Part shown: positions 25,456 to 37,482 of the stretch, piece by piece
How the letters are laid out: each line of letters begins with the position of its first letter
Numbering within the stretch: position 1 is the stretch's first letter
Assembly: GCA_030062745.1 (NCBI GenBank)
Contig: CP099840.1
Coordinates: 5,702,058-5,766,057, forward strand
Reading direction: 5' to 3'
Origin: Capitulum mitella
Lineage: Eukaryota > Arthropoda > Thecostraca > Pollicipedomorpha > Pollicipedidae
DNA length: 64,000 nt
Notes under the pieces: generated by a model
What the model saw: only the letters and a program-made list of their open reading frames with translations
Database searches by the model: none
What the model was told of the DNA's origin: nothing
Made by a program: the position numbers and the translations under genes

Positions 25456-27098
25456 AAATAAAAAAGTACAGTTAACCCTGCATGAATCTTCCGTATACGC
25501 CCTGTCTTCTGAGTTATATCAACGATTCTACCAAAGCTACACCCCTGTAGTAGTGGTTTGAAAGGACATATTGGTGAGGCTTGCATTCATTCAATATGTT
25601 CCCAGTGCGTTTGGCTGTGTTAACCAAGTCAGCTGCTTAAAACTCAAAATCGATGCAAAATGCGACCACACTGTCCTAGTTTGCAGCAAATCTTAGATAT
25701 TTTTATTCTGAGCAATTAGTGATATCAAATTTTTCAACGCTTCTTTACAATCGTTCTGTTCCTGTGCTATCTAAAGGTTGGATGAATATCACGTCATAGA
25801 ATCGTTTGTCAGCACGTTATTCGTATCATCTTCACCTTTAAATACATCTCATTGGTGAATGGAAAACAATATACTTCAGCGTCCATTCCGACAGGTTTCC
25901 AAATGCAAACATTTTTTAGGCTGGAATTATACGACATTTGTGCAAACCTACATATGCTTCTCTATGTTTAAGTAGGAGTTTCTGGACTAAATGATGAATT
26001 TTAGAAGGTTTTTATTGCATCATATTTTTTCCTTAATGGAAATTGGGGAACAGAACGATCTTTTAATTTAAAATCCTGATTGATTGCGTAGTATGTCAAA
26101 AGAATCTAGACGCAGTGAGGAGCAAACAGCTTCACTCCGGCACATTAAAACGACGTAGAGTCTAGAAATGTTTCAATCATCTTTACGCAAAATGGCAAAC
26201 TGATACTCCTATTGCTGAACTGAAATCTAGCGTCAGGTTGTTGGATGACGCCTATTCTTGAAAAGATATGTTTCTGGTGAATAAGAAAAGTGAAGACTCC
26301 GAAAAATCGTGGCAATTAGGGTGATCCAAAACGATTTGCTGTTTTCGAGCACATGGCCTTGTATGTGCTCTGTATGTGATAAACCAGCGTTAGATATACG
26401 ACTTATTAAACAAGGATTTGTTTAGACGTCACCAATATCGTTCACGTTTATACCACCAATGAAACTTCGAGGGAACATCTGACGTTGCGGCTTAAACTTT
26501 TCCTCAGTTGCCCGGAAAAATACGTCTTGGCCGGGAGTTCTCAGGACTAAATTTCGTTTTTTTCAAAGGTCATTTTCTTTAAGTGTCCAAATGACTGTCA
26601 CGTGGATTCAAATGAGATTTATCTCAGAGCTAATTTTTGTCACTCGAATAAATTGATATTCAGCATAAAACTGAACTGTTCCTCCTTGTATTCTAGCCTG
26701 CTTTACACGATCAATTGTAATTTGGGCGTTTAGAGGAAATGGCCTTTTGAGAAAAAAAGGAACCATAGACTCTCATTCGCAAGGCAGAATAACGCGACGA
26801 CACAAGAACCGCGCTTGGTAAGTAACATGATTCAGATTCCAGAGGGTTTCATCCGTTATGCGTCTTGTGGGAAACTGGACTGTTAATGCGCTCTTAAAAG
26901 CAGGACTACGACGTGACGGAAGAGTCCTACGAAGGGCCTTGTGACGGCCTCTGCGAAAGATGCACCTGGCTCCAAAGTTTGGAGATCGTACCTGATAGCG
27001 TACTATTTTGAAAGTTGCTCGACACCAAGCAAGAAGAGGGTCAGGCATTAAAAAAACCTTTGGCACAATTCAGAGAAACCGGCCTGCTATGTGCCTGT
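25456..27098. other. AT-rich intergenic sequence
   Basis: No repeat, RNA or protein-like frame seen. Short frames near 26.8-27.0 kb are unrecognised. Confidence 0.5.
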
Positions 27099-27985
27099 CT
27101 ATGAGTTAACCACGCTCAGAACAATAAACTTCCTAGGTCGGCCGGAACGTATGGAGAAGACTGGACTCAGTCGTTCATGTTGGGCACTGTAGGCTTGACC
27201 AGTGACGGACCTCTGTCTGAAGACCGGATCGGTGGCGTACCTAAGGGGGACAACAGTGAAAGCTGGACAGTGAGGCGTCCCTGCGGTAAGACCTGGGAGA
27301 ATGGCCCGCCGACACGGATCTGCGGAAAGGTAAGGGTGACAACACACGTATCTCAGTGAAAGGAATTTCAAGGCTGAATCAGAGACTGCGGAAATGATTA
27401 AGAAACGACCACCTTTTGTGCACCAGGAGATATGACCATCTTCAATAGATGACTAATAAAGATCATATCTGAACTTTATTCACTCTGTGAAAGGGCAGAA
27501 ACTAATAAATAATATGATAATATAAAATAATAATAAGAAGAAGAAATGACGCAGATAATAATAATAAATAATAATACATTCCCATACTTCCGCGGGAGGG
27601 CTGGAGTGGTGGCGAGGGTCCGAGCGAAAAGCAGTGAAGGCGTACCCAGAAATGTTTCTCAGCGGGAAGGCCGAGGAAGGAGGGCCAGGAGCGTACCTCT
27701 TCGAGAAGGCCAGGATGGTAACGGGACTCCGAAGAAAAGGCAATGAAGACAGGACCGAGGAGAGGACCTGTGAGAGGACCGTGCTGTCCGCACCAGGGAC
27801 CCACATCTTCGGCAGAGCCAGGAAGACCGAACCGGGACCTACCTCTGCGGCGGGGCCTGGAGGGCCGGACGAGGGGCCCATCTCTGCGGCAGGCCCGGGA
27901 GGGCCGGGGCCGGGACCTACCTCTGTGGCAGGGCCGGGCTGGTGACGGCGGTGACGACCAGCAGCAGTCCGACGATGGAGACCAT
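27099..27985 (-). CDS. Hypothetical small secreted peptide, two-exon model
   Basis: Exon 1 (27985-27921) opens with ATG and encodes a typical secretion signal, MVSIVGLLLVVTAVT then SPALPQ, and stops at a near-consensus donor, CAGAG then GTAGGT. The best matching acceptor, GTTGTCCCCCTTAG, precedes 27240 in compatible phase and adds 46 residues (YATDPVFRQRSVTGQAYSAQ and on to VVNS) before TAG at 27099. The total is 68 residues, 22 of them a signal. I recognise no family. The join is inferred. A minus-strand AATAAA at 27474-27479 inside the proposed intron is a point against it. The GC-rich island around exon 1 resembles the PRL-1 start region. Confidence 0.3.
27796..27930 (-). repeat. 39-bp tandem repeat containing copies of the exon 1 donor junction
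   Basis: Four units at a 38-39 bp step (TCTGYGG core at 27922, 27883, 27844 and 27806). On the minus strand they read CCTGCCGCAGAGGTAGGTCC with variants. Two keep the full donor GTAGGT, one has ATGGGC and one is further changed. The signal-peptide exon end is itself the first unit. Confidence 0.75.
27921..27985 (-). CDS. Signal-peptide first exon of the hypothetical secreted peptide
   Basis: Twenty-one codons plus two bases: a Met, a hydrophobic core IVGLLLVVTAV and a small-residue region TSPALP. The donor AGAG/GTAGGT is strong. Reading straight on meets a stop at once (AGG TAG), so splicing is needed. This exon is more credible than its proposed partner. Confidence 0.42.
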
Positions 27986-30900
27986 CGTGGGCCGCCGACA
28001 CCGCGGCCGCGCCGCCGCCACTGCCCCCGCGCGTCCGAGGGCGACCCGTCCGGCCCGGCGGCGGCTGGTGCGCGCGCCGGCGGCCGGTGCCGGGCTTCCG
28101 GTCCGCCGTCCCCCTGACCGCCGCCGCCGGCCGGGCGGGCACGGCTTGCGGTGCATGCACTGCCAGCGGGCGGCGGCAACGCGTCGCACATCGCCGAGAT
28201 TGCGGCCTGGGATGTCGGCGGCGGCGGCTGGCCAGCCTTTGCGGGCGGCTTTACGAGTGTCGCATATGCATAGCTTCTGGTCTGAACGCTTGTCTGCGCA
28301 TGTTGTGTCGTGGAAAGAGGCGAAATATATCATGGCAGGTCCTTCTAAACACGCCGCCGTATTCAGCACGCTTCAGTCCGATGGGCCTCCGTCTCGTTCC
28401 GCTGCGGCGCTGAAGCCACAACTATTTCAGTACTGCATTGCAGAACAGAACCATGGACAACGTACGATGTCCAACCGGCTGGAAACGCACCGGACCAGGC
28501 GAACATACGGCATGAGATGCGAACGTGATTTACCGGTGATACTGGGAGATGTATCCGATACGTGCGCCGCACTGGCAATATATGCATTTTAAACTGCTTG
28601 AAAGTAATCAACACGAGTACACCTCCTTGCACGACGTTTTAAACATGTATCGTTGCATGAAGCGAAAGCAGTCCGAAAGACATGTAGTGTGCTGTTTCAT
28701 TTCACCTTATCAAAGATGCATTACCACCTTTCACTAGAAATTGGTTTTAATTCTTAACAAACCAAAAACGGTTCGCATCACTTTTGGTTCAACTCGACAG
28801 ACCGACTCACGTTCAGGGCTGCACATGAAAGCACATTCTACGCGGGCGTTTTCCCGTCGACCAGTGGACCAGACGCGGTCTAGAGCCCGGTCTGACCCGC
28901 TCTGGTGGTATTCACCGTCCAGTCGGGCACACAGCGCCCCTAGTTTCCAGTCCCCACCCCACCGTCACCCAGGCCTGTCGCGTGCTTGGAGGTCGTCACG
29001 GTGGCTGGCTGCCGGCTCCTCGGCTGACGGGTGACCGGCATGAGGAACGATTGTCGCAGCACGCCGAGGAGGCACAGCAACAGTCTCCATCCGCAAGAAA
29101 ACCTGGTGCGAGAGACTGCTGTGTCAACCTGCTACCTACCCACAGCGCATCCACAAATATTACCCGGCTTTCCGCAAGGCCGTGAAATATTAACGTTGTA
29201 ATGCGCTCTTCAATTCCCTTCAGATTTGAGGAAAAGAACTGAATTAACATTGACGTATTCCTTTGACTGCTCAGCTCGCAACATAAAAGCGTAAGTGTTG
29301 ACTGCTGTCAGAAAACAGCGATTTTTTTACTCTTGCTTTGAGCGATGTGTGATACTCCTTGAAGCTAACATAGAGCTTATGCATGGGGTGCCGGAAATGG
29401 TTGCTAGGCACTGGCACTTCCAGCATGCAAAGCGCACGCTCACCCGCCTGCACAGATATGAACAGGCTCGGGGCAAGGTAGCCACTCATCATATAGGATG
29501 TTACTGAGTATTATTATTGTGTAGTATGTTACTGAGTAATATTATTGCATGTCATATTACCTTATACCACATTGTTATTATATCCCATATTGTAGATCAT
29601 ATTTCTGCGGTATATCATATTACCGTATACCATGCCAGTGGGTTGCGGTTTTTACGAGGTTGTCGTCTTGAGTAATTAGTTAAATATCCGGTCGTGCCTG
29701 CTCGCTGCAAGTCATCGCCGCACTAACACGGAACCGTCGACGTCTTTCTTGCACATCAGCTCGCTGAAAAATGGCAAACGAGGAGAAGGCTTTTGTGCTG
29801 CACAATGTCTGCTTGGTAACAGAGATTAACTACAGACAATGGGACACTTCGGCGTCTTATCTGGGGATGCTTGTGCTGATTAGCCGGTGGGGTTGCGGTA
29901 TCAGGCAGCAATTGCGTATTAATTACAACGCAGAGTAGACAATCATCACAATTATTTACGTCTGTTGTGCATGATGTTAAGATGACTGAAATACCAGCCG
30001 ATGCAGAGGGCTAGAAAATCAAAGCACTTGCCACCGTATCACTTAACTTGCAGCACCCGCGCGACATGCATGCAATCTCGAGCAGTATCATGCAGACCAG
30101 TTCGGTGTTCGGAAATGAATGGCCGGATTCCGCGAATAATTAGGAACGGATCAGTGCCCCCCGATTTCTATCAGAGCTCCCAGCTTGAAACAAATTAACA
30201 GCGGGCCGTCTCCCTGCGATGGGACGGCACCACTGAAACGTCCGTACCGCCGCGACACTAATTGCCGCTGGTACGTCGTCGCCGACGCGACGCCGACCGC
30301 GACGAGCGAATGTCGTGCATGTCGGCCTTGTCACTTTGCTGATGCTGACGCTGATGCTGCCGCAGCCCGGGTCAGAACGTGTCGAATTTTTTTTTTCAGC
30401 CGTGATATGAGGCCACATGAATGCATGAGAGTCGTGCCGAAGTATTTTGCCAGGTTCTGCTGGGAGTGGTACGGCTCGTAATGCTCGTTTTTGAACCAAG
30501 TATATGGTTGTAGTCGCCGCTGAAAGCGGTGTTCGAGCTCTCGTTACTGCTAAAACGCGCGCACTGAAAAATGAAACATCATCTCTGCGACGTTGCCCTG
30601 TCATGCCGGTCCACTTGACATAACTCCCGGTCATTCGTTTCATCACGTAACAGGACGAACGGCGCCTCCGCCACGCCAGCCAAACGGCCCCTCCGCCCTG
30701 CAAAATAGATAGCGCCGGTGGCGCGGTTCCCAGCCGTGCGGCGCAGTCTACCCGGACCGGCGGGACGGCGCCGTCACGCCGCCGCCCAGCCGCCGACCGC
30801 CGGCCGTGAGCGATGGTCTCCGCCGCGGGGGAGCGCCCGCCAGGTGCGCCCGGCCCAACCGTCCGTTCGGCCGTCGGCGGCCGCGGCGTGACGCTCGCGC

Positions 30901-33127
30901 CCCGCGCATGCACGTGCAATCGGGCGGCCGCAACGCCCGGCAGCCGCGAGTCGCGCGAGGCGAGGCGGAGAGGTGGGCGGCGATGCCAGGACGGAGCCGT
31001 CAGCGTCACGACGTCCAGTCCCTCGGGAGCCGTTCTGGGCCCGCTGCACGGGGTCCAAATGAGGAGCCAGCGCCGCGGGAGTCGTCAGGCTAGGACGGCC
31101 TCTCTGTCGGGCTTGTCTCCGTGGCTGTAACTGAAATCAGGACCCCTGTTCTCTCTGTTCGCGAGCGTCCGGTGTTCTCATGTCACCGGCCCACGCATCA
31201 ATCTTGTGACCGCAGCACGAGGGCAACCAGATAGGAAAACTTCATTGAAACTGTTAAAACTCCTCCCGGGAGCTTGACCGGACCGACCGGCACGGTCGTT
31301 GCGTGTTGGAGTCAGCAGCTGTCTACGAATCAGAAGCAGGACTCCTTTCAAATAAAAAAATAAATGCTGCGTTGAGTTCGATTCGATATGTGACGTAAAA
31401 TCCACCTGCCCATCCTTATCCTTACTTTTTATCCTTTTGATGTGCTTTATTAAAATATGAGCTTCTGAACGGACGAAATAGACCTCTCTCAAAATGCCCC
31501 ATAGCAATGCATAATGTTGTGGGAGATGCAGTCAAATAGGCCCGTCACATGTGTTCAACGATGCCACGTGAGGCTGTATCGTGTATGTATCGTGCTTTAC
31601 CGATATCACCAAATACCATAATCACTGAGACAGCTTGGAGGCTAGATTTCCATTGTACGGCTTGCTTACTACTTACGCTCTAACCCGACCAAAAATTGCC
31701 CAATTAAAAAAGCAGCCATCTGAAAGTCTACGAGAACAAAAAGAAAAACGGAAAACAACCCTTCAAATAAGGCCCCGACAAAGGGTCGTAAATAGCAATG
31801 CTTAACTTCCCAATCTGCTGTGCCTTCCCAATTCGGGAAGCCCCCAGAGCTCAAATGACTTGTTTGTTTTCACACACATTCTAAGTTTGTATTCGTAAAG
31901 CTCTCTCGAGATCACTCACAACCTCTCACGAGACATGAAAAAAAAACAGTAGGATTCCTCCGGCAAAGGCATAAATTGGCGGATAAATGTTGCTTTGCGT
32001 GTTACCAGTAAACTTATTCCGCGACTGCCAACAAAGCTTTCATCAGTTATTCATCTTTTGACCAGTTTGCTTCGGAGTCTACAAGCCAGTGATGACGTCA
32101 TTGCGGACTGCCTTCAATGGCGGCCATTATGATGCGCCGCCGTCCATCAAAGCAGAACGCGAACGTGCCGACGTTGTCGTCGCATATCGCGCCTCCATTC
32201 ATTGCCAAAGAATGTGCGCAGCACGAGGCTGAATGACCTAATCTCTGGGCGCCCGAGCATCACGCGAGCAGAACGTGCTGTGCTGATGTCACGCGTGACA
32301 GATGGCGACATCCGTCACGCGCACGGCGCGTCGTGACGATTTAGTGCTTGCTTGGCCGCTTTGTCCCTTTGATCAAGCGGCACGAAAGAGCATTCGCCGT
32401 TCGGTCACCTTCGACAATACAGGGATACGACCCCCCGGCAATTTCTAAACTTGATGTAATAGAGCAATGAAACAAAAACCAGCGTATAGCTTGCCTGTGC
32501 CTACGCGATGATGCCCTGATTGGCCCTTTCGGTTTACACGGTGGCCTTGGAGGCAATCTTAAAGGAGTTCATGTCAGTAGATTCTGGTTCCCATCGGATA
32601 CTATGGTAACCTATGGGACCTCTTTTTGAGGTTCCCATGACGACTTTGGCGATGAAAGACTCAGATAATTGTTGCAATACAAATCAACGCCGCCGAACAC
32701 TTACTGACCCATCCAAGGTCAATATGTAAAGGCTTAAAAGGCCAGTGATCCCAGTGCATGATTTTGGGCCTGAGATTATCTTGACCAGATAAGAGTCTAC
32801 TTGCAAATGTCTTTGACATCATGGATCACACGAAAACATGATATAGGTAAAACGGGGCGTAGTGATATATTTAGGACGGCTGATATATCATGAAGATCGT
32901 CGACATAAGATTCCTCCATCACAGGCCCTCGGGAAGAGGTCATGGGCCAGCACCCTTTTAATATATTGGCCCCAAATTTGTCACAGGTACGAAAAAAATA
33001 CAAAATTAATTGTGTAAGCTTTGAGAGCAGTCAAAGCAGTCAGCATTGGCCAACTTGCGAAAAACGCCGGAGGACTGCACCTCATGTAGGTACATATTGG
33101 CGAAGGGTAATATCTCAGTACGACGCT
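27986..33127. other. Intergenic; GC islands at 27990-28260 and 30660-31090
   Basis: The first island continues the region around the signal-peptide exon. The second gives overlapping 95-289 codon frames of low complexity. AT-rich ATATTAC-type sequence lies at 29500-29640. No recognised gene. Confidence 0.5.
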
Positions 33128-33170
33128 GTGATGTGATGTGTGATGTGTGATGTGATGTGATGATGTGATG
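33128..33170. repeat. TGATG-type simple repeat
   Basis: Alternating TGATG and TGTGATG units, 43 bp. Confidence 0.85.
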
Positions 33171-34840
33171 CATTTGTCCCCAAATGCAGCAAGTTTTGAA
33201 TATGTGGGACGATTATTCGAAACTTTTGAAGTTTGCCACTTCATCTCTAAAGGTACGATCAGAGCAGTGTGTGAAAATCGGTCTGGTTCACAATTGCATG
33301 ATCAAGTTACAGAACTTCCAAATTACGGCCAACGCCAGACACTGGGAGGCGGCGGCCTGACTGCCGAGACGGAAAAGGGTGTGACCTCAGCGGCAGAGGG
33401 CGCTCTGATTGGGTTGCGCTGCTGCGCCAATATGTACAGAGGACCAAATCGTCATGCCTTAACGATGGCGGTGCTTCGGAATAAATACCATGAGGAAAAA
33501 ATCGGATAAACTCAATCAGATATGGGCAAGTCCAACCAAATCTGTTAATGAGCAAAAAAACATGATCCAGAAACAGACGATCATGACAAGAATGGGGTCG
33601 GAATTAGCCATACGTCTGACCAGATGAACTCATTTTGAAAAAAATAATCTTCTTGGTCGTTGTGTCATTCCTGATGTGTTTTTGCGAACCGCAACAAAAG
33701 GAAAAGACAAAAGCCAGAGTCCAAACAGCAGCTGAAAACTGCGCTCACCATTCAGGCTATTTGTCTTTCGTCTTATGACCTGACCTACGGCGTCTGGTTT
33801 GTAACGTGTTTTCCAAAATTTGCTACGCTGTTCATGCAAGAATACTGAAAATTTGGGATCGCTAGCGTGCGTCCTTTGGATACTATGTTCGAGTAACCAA
33901 AGAGGCACAGGCAAATCCCCCACCCAGTACCTTGCGGTTTCCCTAGCCTTAGCATGGCCGTATTACGAAATCATTCCAAACAGGCTTCAAAATTCAGATC
34001 CAAATCCATTTGGTGAAGTGAATTTCAAGTCCAAATCCAAATCCAGCCCAGTGCATGGATTGCGGATCTAAGTCCAAACCAATTCAGCCTTTTTCAGTCC
34101 GAACAATTGCTTTACCATATAAACCTCCGGAATGAAGTTAATCTCCCAGGACCTTGGGCAAAATTTCCAAAGCATTCTGGAAAACTGCACCCTTGCAATG
34201 GTGTAATTTTCCAAAACCCTTTCTGAGGTATCAGGCGCCAGGTTTTTGCACAGTACGGCCCTGGCAGCCCCAAACCTCCCTGGAAACCAGAAACTCCCCA
34301 AATGTCGTCCATTTTATTTCTAGATTACGAGACTTCAGGATGCCATTGTCATCTTTTAGCAAGAAAAACGCGAAATTCGAGAACACATGACCGATCGATG
34401 TACCTTGGGTGTGCTTACTATTGCATTTCTGGGCTGCGTTCTTTTATAATCATGTAGTGGATACCCACGCAAATATGCATGTTTGTGTATACCCACGAAT
34501 ATAGGCTTTTACCATGTTTGTGGGTACACAAATCTGGTTTGCGGGTGCATGCGCATTGCGCACCCACAGAGATATAAAGTTTCGCCCCTGTAATTCCCGC
34601 GCAAAAACAAACAGACCAACCGGAAGCCTGACACCCAGCCGCATTTCGTACGCGGCCTTCGAATTGTGGACAAAGAAATCCTGAATAACTCCAGTAGTGT
34701 TTCAAGTATGGTCTTGAAATTTTCAGACGGATCAATTACAGTAATAATGACAACGTTTGTTACATTTACTGTAGCTCTGATCAATGGATCACATGCTAAA
34801 GGTGGGTTTCTAGCCGGCTTGTCCTCAATTTATCTCAAGT

Positions 34841-35078
34841 GAATCGATTCACTGCCCGATTCACTGATCTGTGAATCGATTCGTGTTCTGATTCATGGCG
34901 ATTTTGAGGAAACTGAATCGATTCAGTCGTGCTTTAATGATGACTCAATGACTTTAACTGGTCTGTTTACTAGTGAGACATTAGCTAGTTTGCCATTCTA
35001 TCCTGATATTGATTCACCGTAGTGTACACATGAATCGATTCTGATTCTGATTTGCGATGATAATTACTGAATCGATTC
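34841..35078. repeat. Cluster of five perfect GAATCGATTC palindromes
   Basis: The 10-bp palindrome occurs at 34841, 34873, 34915, 35032 and 35069, with partial versions (GATTCACTG, GATTCTGATTC, AATCGACTC, AATCAATTC) between. It ends next to the foldback element. It may be a decayed simple repeat or a binding-site cluster. Confidence 0.7.
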
Positions 35079-35208
35079 GGAATCGACTCAAATCAATTCA
35101 GAACCAAGAACCAGGCTAGTTTCTAGACCCCTTACCAGTACGAGGGTGGCGCGGCATACACCAATGCAAAGGTTAACAGTCGCGACCCCGGTGCCTCTTC
35201 CAGAAATG

Positions 35209-35477
35209 TAGAGCTGTTCCGATTGATTTTATCCCAGTTTGTGAATCCACTACCGGAAAGCAAACGGAGGATGTTTTCTTAGGTGTCGTATCATATTTGT
35301 AGTAAAGTGAAATGCAAATCCCTCGGGTACAGTCGCTATTTGAGGAGGCAAGCGCGCGTAGGCGTTGGACTATACCTTTAATTTAAACAGCACACGATTT
35401 TTTATCAAAAATGCCCCGTTTGCTTCCCAGTTAATAGGTACTTATAAAACGGAATAAAATCAGCCGGAACAACTCAG
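35209..35477. mobile_element. Foldback/MITE-like element with about 60-bp imperfect inverted arms
   Basis: The left arm, GAGCTGTTCCGATTGATTTT and onward through GGAAAGCAAACGG, is mirrored by the right arm, whose reverse complement begins GAGTTGTTCCGGCTGATTTT and reaches GGAAGCAAACGGGG. The centre is about 140 bp and noncoding. Confidence 0.6.
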
Positions 35478-36480
35478 TTCCTGAGAGCGATAGGATAAGT
35501 GATGAAGAGTATTTTCTTTTCACATGTCTTTTGTATGTGGTATCCGAAAACTGACAGAGCGTGTAGAACTATTTCCGGTAGTGTGCTATCCTATTTTTTG
35601 TAACATGCAATTCGACGCGCTTTACACTCGAAACCAGTCACTTTGAAACTGCAGAATGTATTCCTTGAAACGTTAGCTGTATGAGTATTATGACGATTGG
35701 CGAACTTATTGTTGAACTGCCGAAACCAACCAAAGGCGTCCTACGAGCAATCGAGCAAACTCATAAGAAGTTAATCCAGTGCATGTATGCCCTTGCATAG
35801 AACAAAAACATGCCTGAATGAAAGCATGCTATTCAAGTGCGCCAACATTTGTTCATATATGCATACATGATATGTATACACGCATATATACATAAGCATA
35901 TCCATTACATATCCACATATATCGACATATATCCATACATAGAATGTTCTGTTTAAGATACAAATGCAATTTTTTTTAGAAACAGATGCCGCCGGTCAAG
36001 ATGAAGAGATCTCATTCCGAAGAGATGTTCAAATGTTGGGAGGTCACGTTTTCGGCAGTTTGGATCAGACCCCAATCATTCACACAAAACGACGCTCCTG
36101 ACGGGCATGACATTTCTCCACGCCCACGCGAACTCAGAAACGCCAGAAAGCGGCGAGAAATCAGAGCACACCAATGTTTTCTTTGACAGACAAGCCGATT
36201 GTGTATGGGCGCAGACGAAGCCTCTTACTGCCAGCAAATCCACTGAAAGCCCGATTTTTTCTCGCTTTCCCTCCTGATCCCCCAGTGAATGGGAGATGAG
36301 CGAGTTCGGGCCCAGCTGCCTAAACTGAGCCACTTTGTGCGTCTATAAACAAGAAATTTCTGCCCGGCCCCGGGGATAACAGAGTCGCTGCGCAAATGGG
36401 GATGTTTTGCTTTACCCAGATGGGTTCTTGGACGCCCCGCAAATGGATCAACAGATTGGCGGCGCGACTCAGCCGTAGGC

Positions 36481-36498
36481 GACGACGACGACGACGAG
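36481..36498. repeat. Short (GAC)n tract followed by a G run
   Basis: Six GAC-type triplets, then a 12-13 base G run near 36517-36529. Confidence 0.8.
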
Positions 36499-37066
36499 AG
36501 ACTGCGGGGTGGGCTGGGGGGGGGGGGGAAGAACGAGCGGCACTCGCGCCCTAGGGGCAACAGGGTGATGCAGATGGCCTCCGTGGTCGCCAGTGCCGAA
36601 GCCAGGATTCTCCATATTCTTTGTTATATAGGATTAACCATATCCTCGTACCCATAACTTGGGTAAGGATTCCCTAATCGGCGAGGGTGGGCTTATTCGG
36701 GTCTTCCCTGGGATCTCGAAAAATTGCTCCTGCGATGTGAGTTCAACAAAAGGTTTTCAATTCTGGATGATTTAAACTACATTTCTATAATAAAAGAATT
36801 AAAAATTTCTATGAAAAAAATTATAAAAAATTTATGGGGTAGATACGGGGAGCCAAAGAACAGAAATTGGGTTTCTATAAGTTCGATGTTCGTAGCCCGA
36901 TTTTGACGCGATTTTCATGGATCGATAAGAATTTACCCTTGACTTATACGTTCAGAATTTGGAGAAAATTCATACGCGTTCACAGGGCCTTGGAAATGGG
37001 AGGTATTTCTTGAAAACCTAATCTGCATAAAAGTTAAAGATATTTTTCAGCTTTTACTAGTCATTC

Positions 37067-37086
37067 TTAGGTTAGGTTAGGTTAGG
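37067..37086 (+). repeat. Short interstitial (TTAGG)4 tract
   Basis: Four exact TTAGG units in a row, the telomeric pentamer of many arthropods, lying 120 bp before the 20-bp satellite. Confidence 0.75.
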
Positions 37087-37189
37087 GTCAGAAGTACAAA
37101 TCGTATGACGCTGTTCACGTAATGCTGGCGCAGACGGCATCATGGGCCAAGCGCGAATCTAAGGGAGAGGGGGGCGATGGGGCGATCGC

Positions 37190-37474
37190 CCTCTCCTGAG
37201 GCCCGAGAAGGGGCCCCATATGAGTTTTATGGTGTATCTGTGAAAACGGAACGGGTTCTTGATGCAGTCAGGGGGCCTGTGTGAGGGTTAGATGACCCTG
37301 TGATGCATAGAAGGGCCCATAAAGCTCCCAAAGGCCCCTGAGACCACAAGAGGGTCCCAACACGACGGATAGCTTCTGAGACCGCCAAAAAGGTGTTAGG
37401 CGGACTCCTGGCTCAGAAAAGGCCCTGATTCTGCCAGTGGGGCTCCTGAAGCGCCGACAAAGACCCCTGATACC
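37190..37474. repeat. Degenerate 20-21 bp satellite, left block
   Basis: Short units of the type GGCCCCTGAGACCGCCAAAA follow one another with a 20-21 bp step. Individual units are heavily diverged, but GAGACC, GCC and a purine run recur at fixed distances. The block continues after the inserted elements at 38862. Confidence 0.65.
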
Positions 37475-37482
37475 GCTAGAGG

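Noticed and set aside
27099-27240. Neuropeptide F or another named neuropeptide precursor
   Set aside because: GRPRKF only superficially resembles an RPRF-type end; spacing, amidation site and upstream helix are missing.
30140-31009. 289-codon minus-strand frame
   Set aside because: GC-island frame with no domain and competing frames on the other strand.
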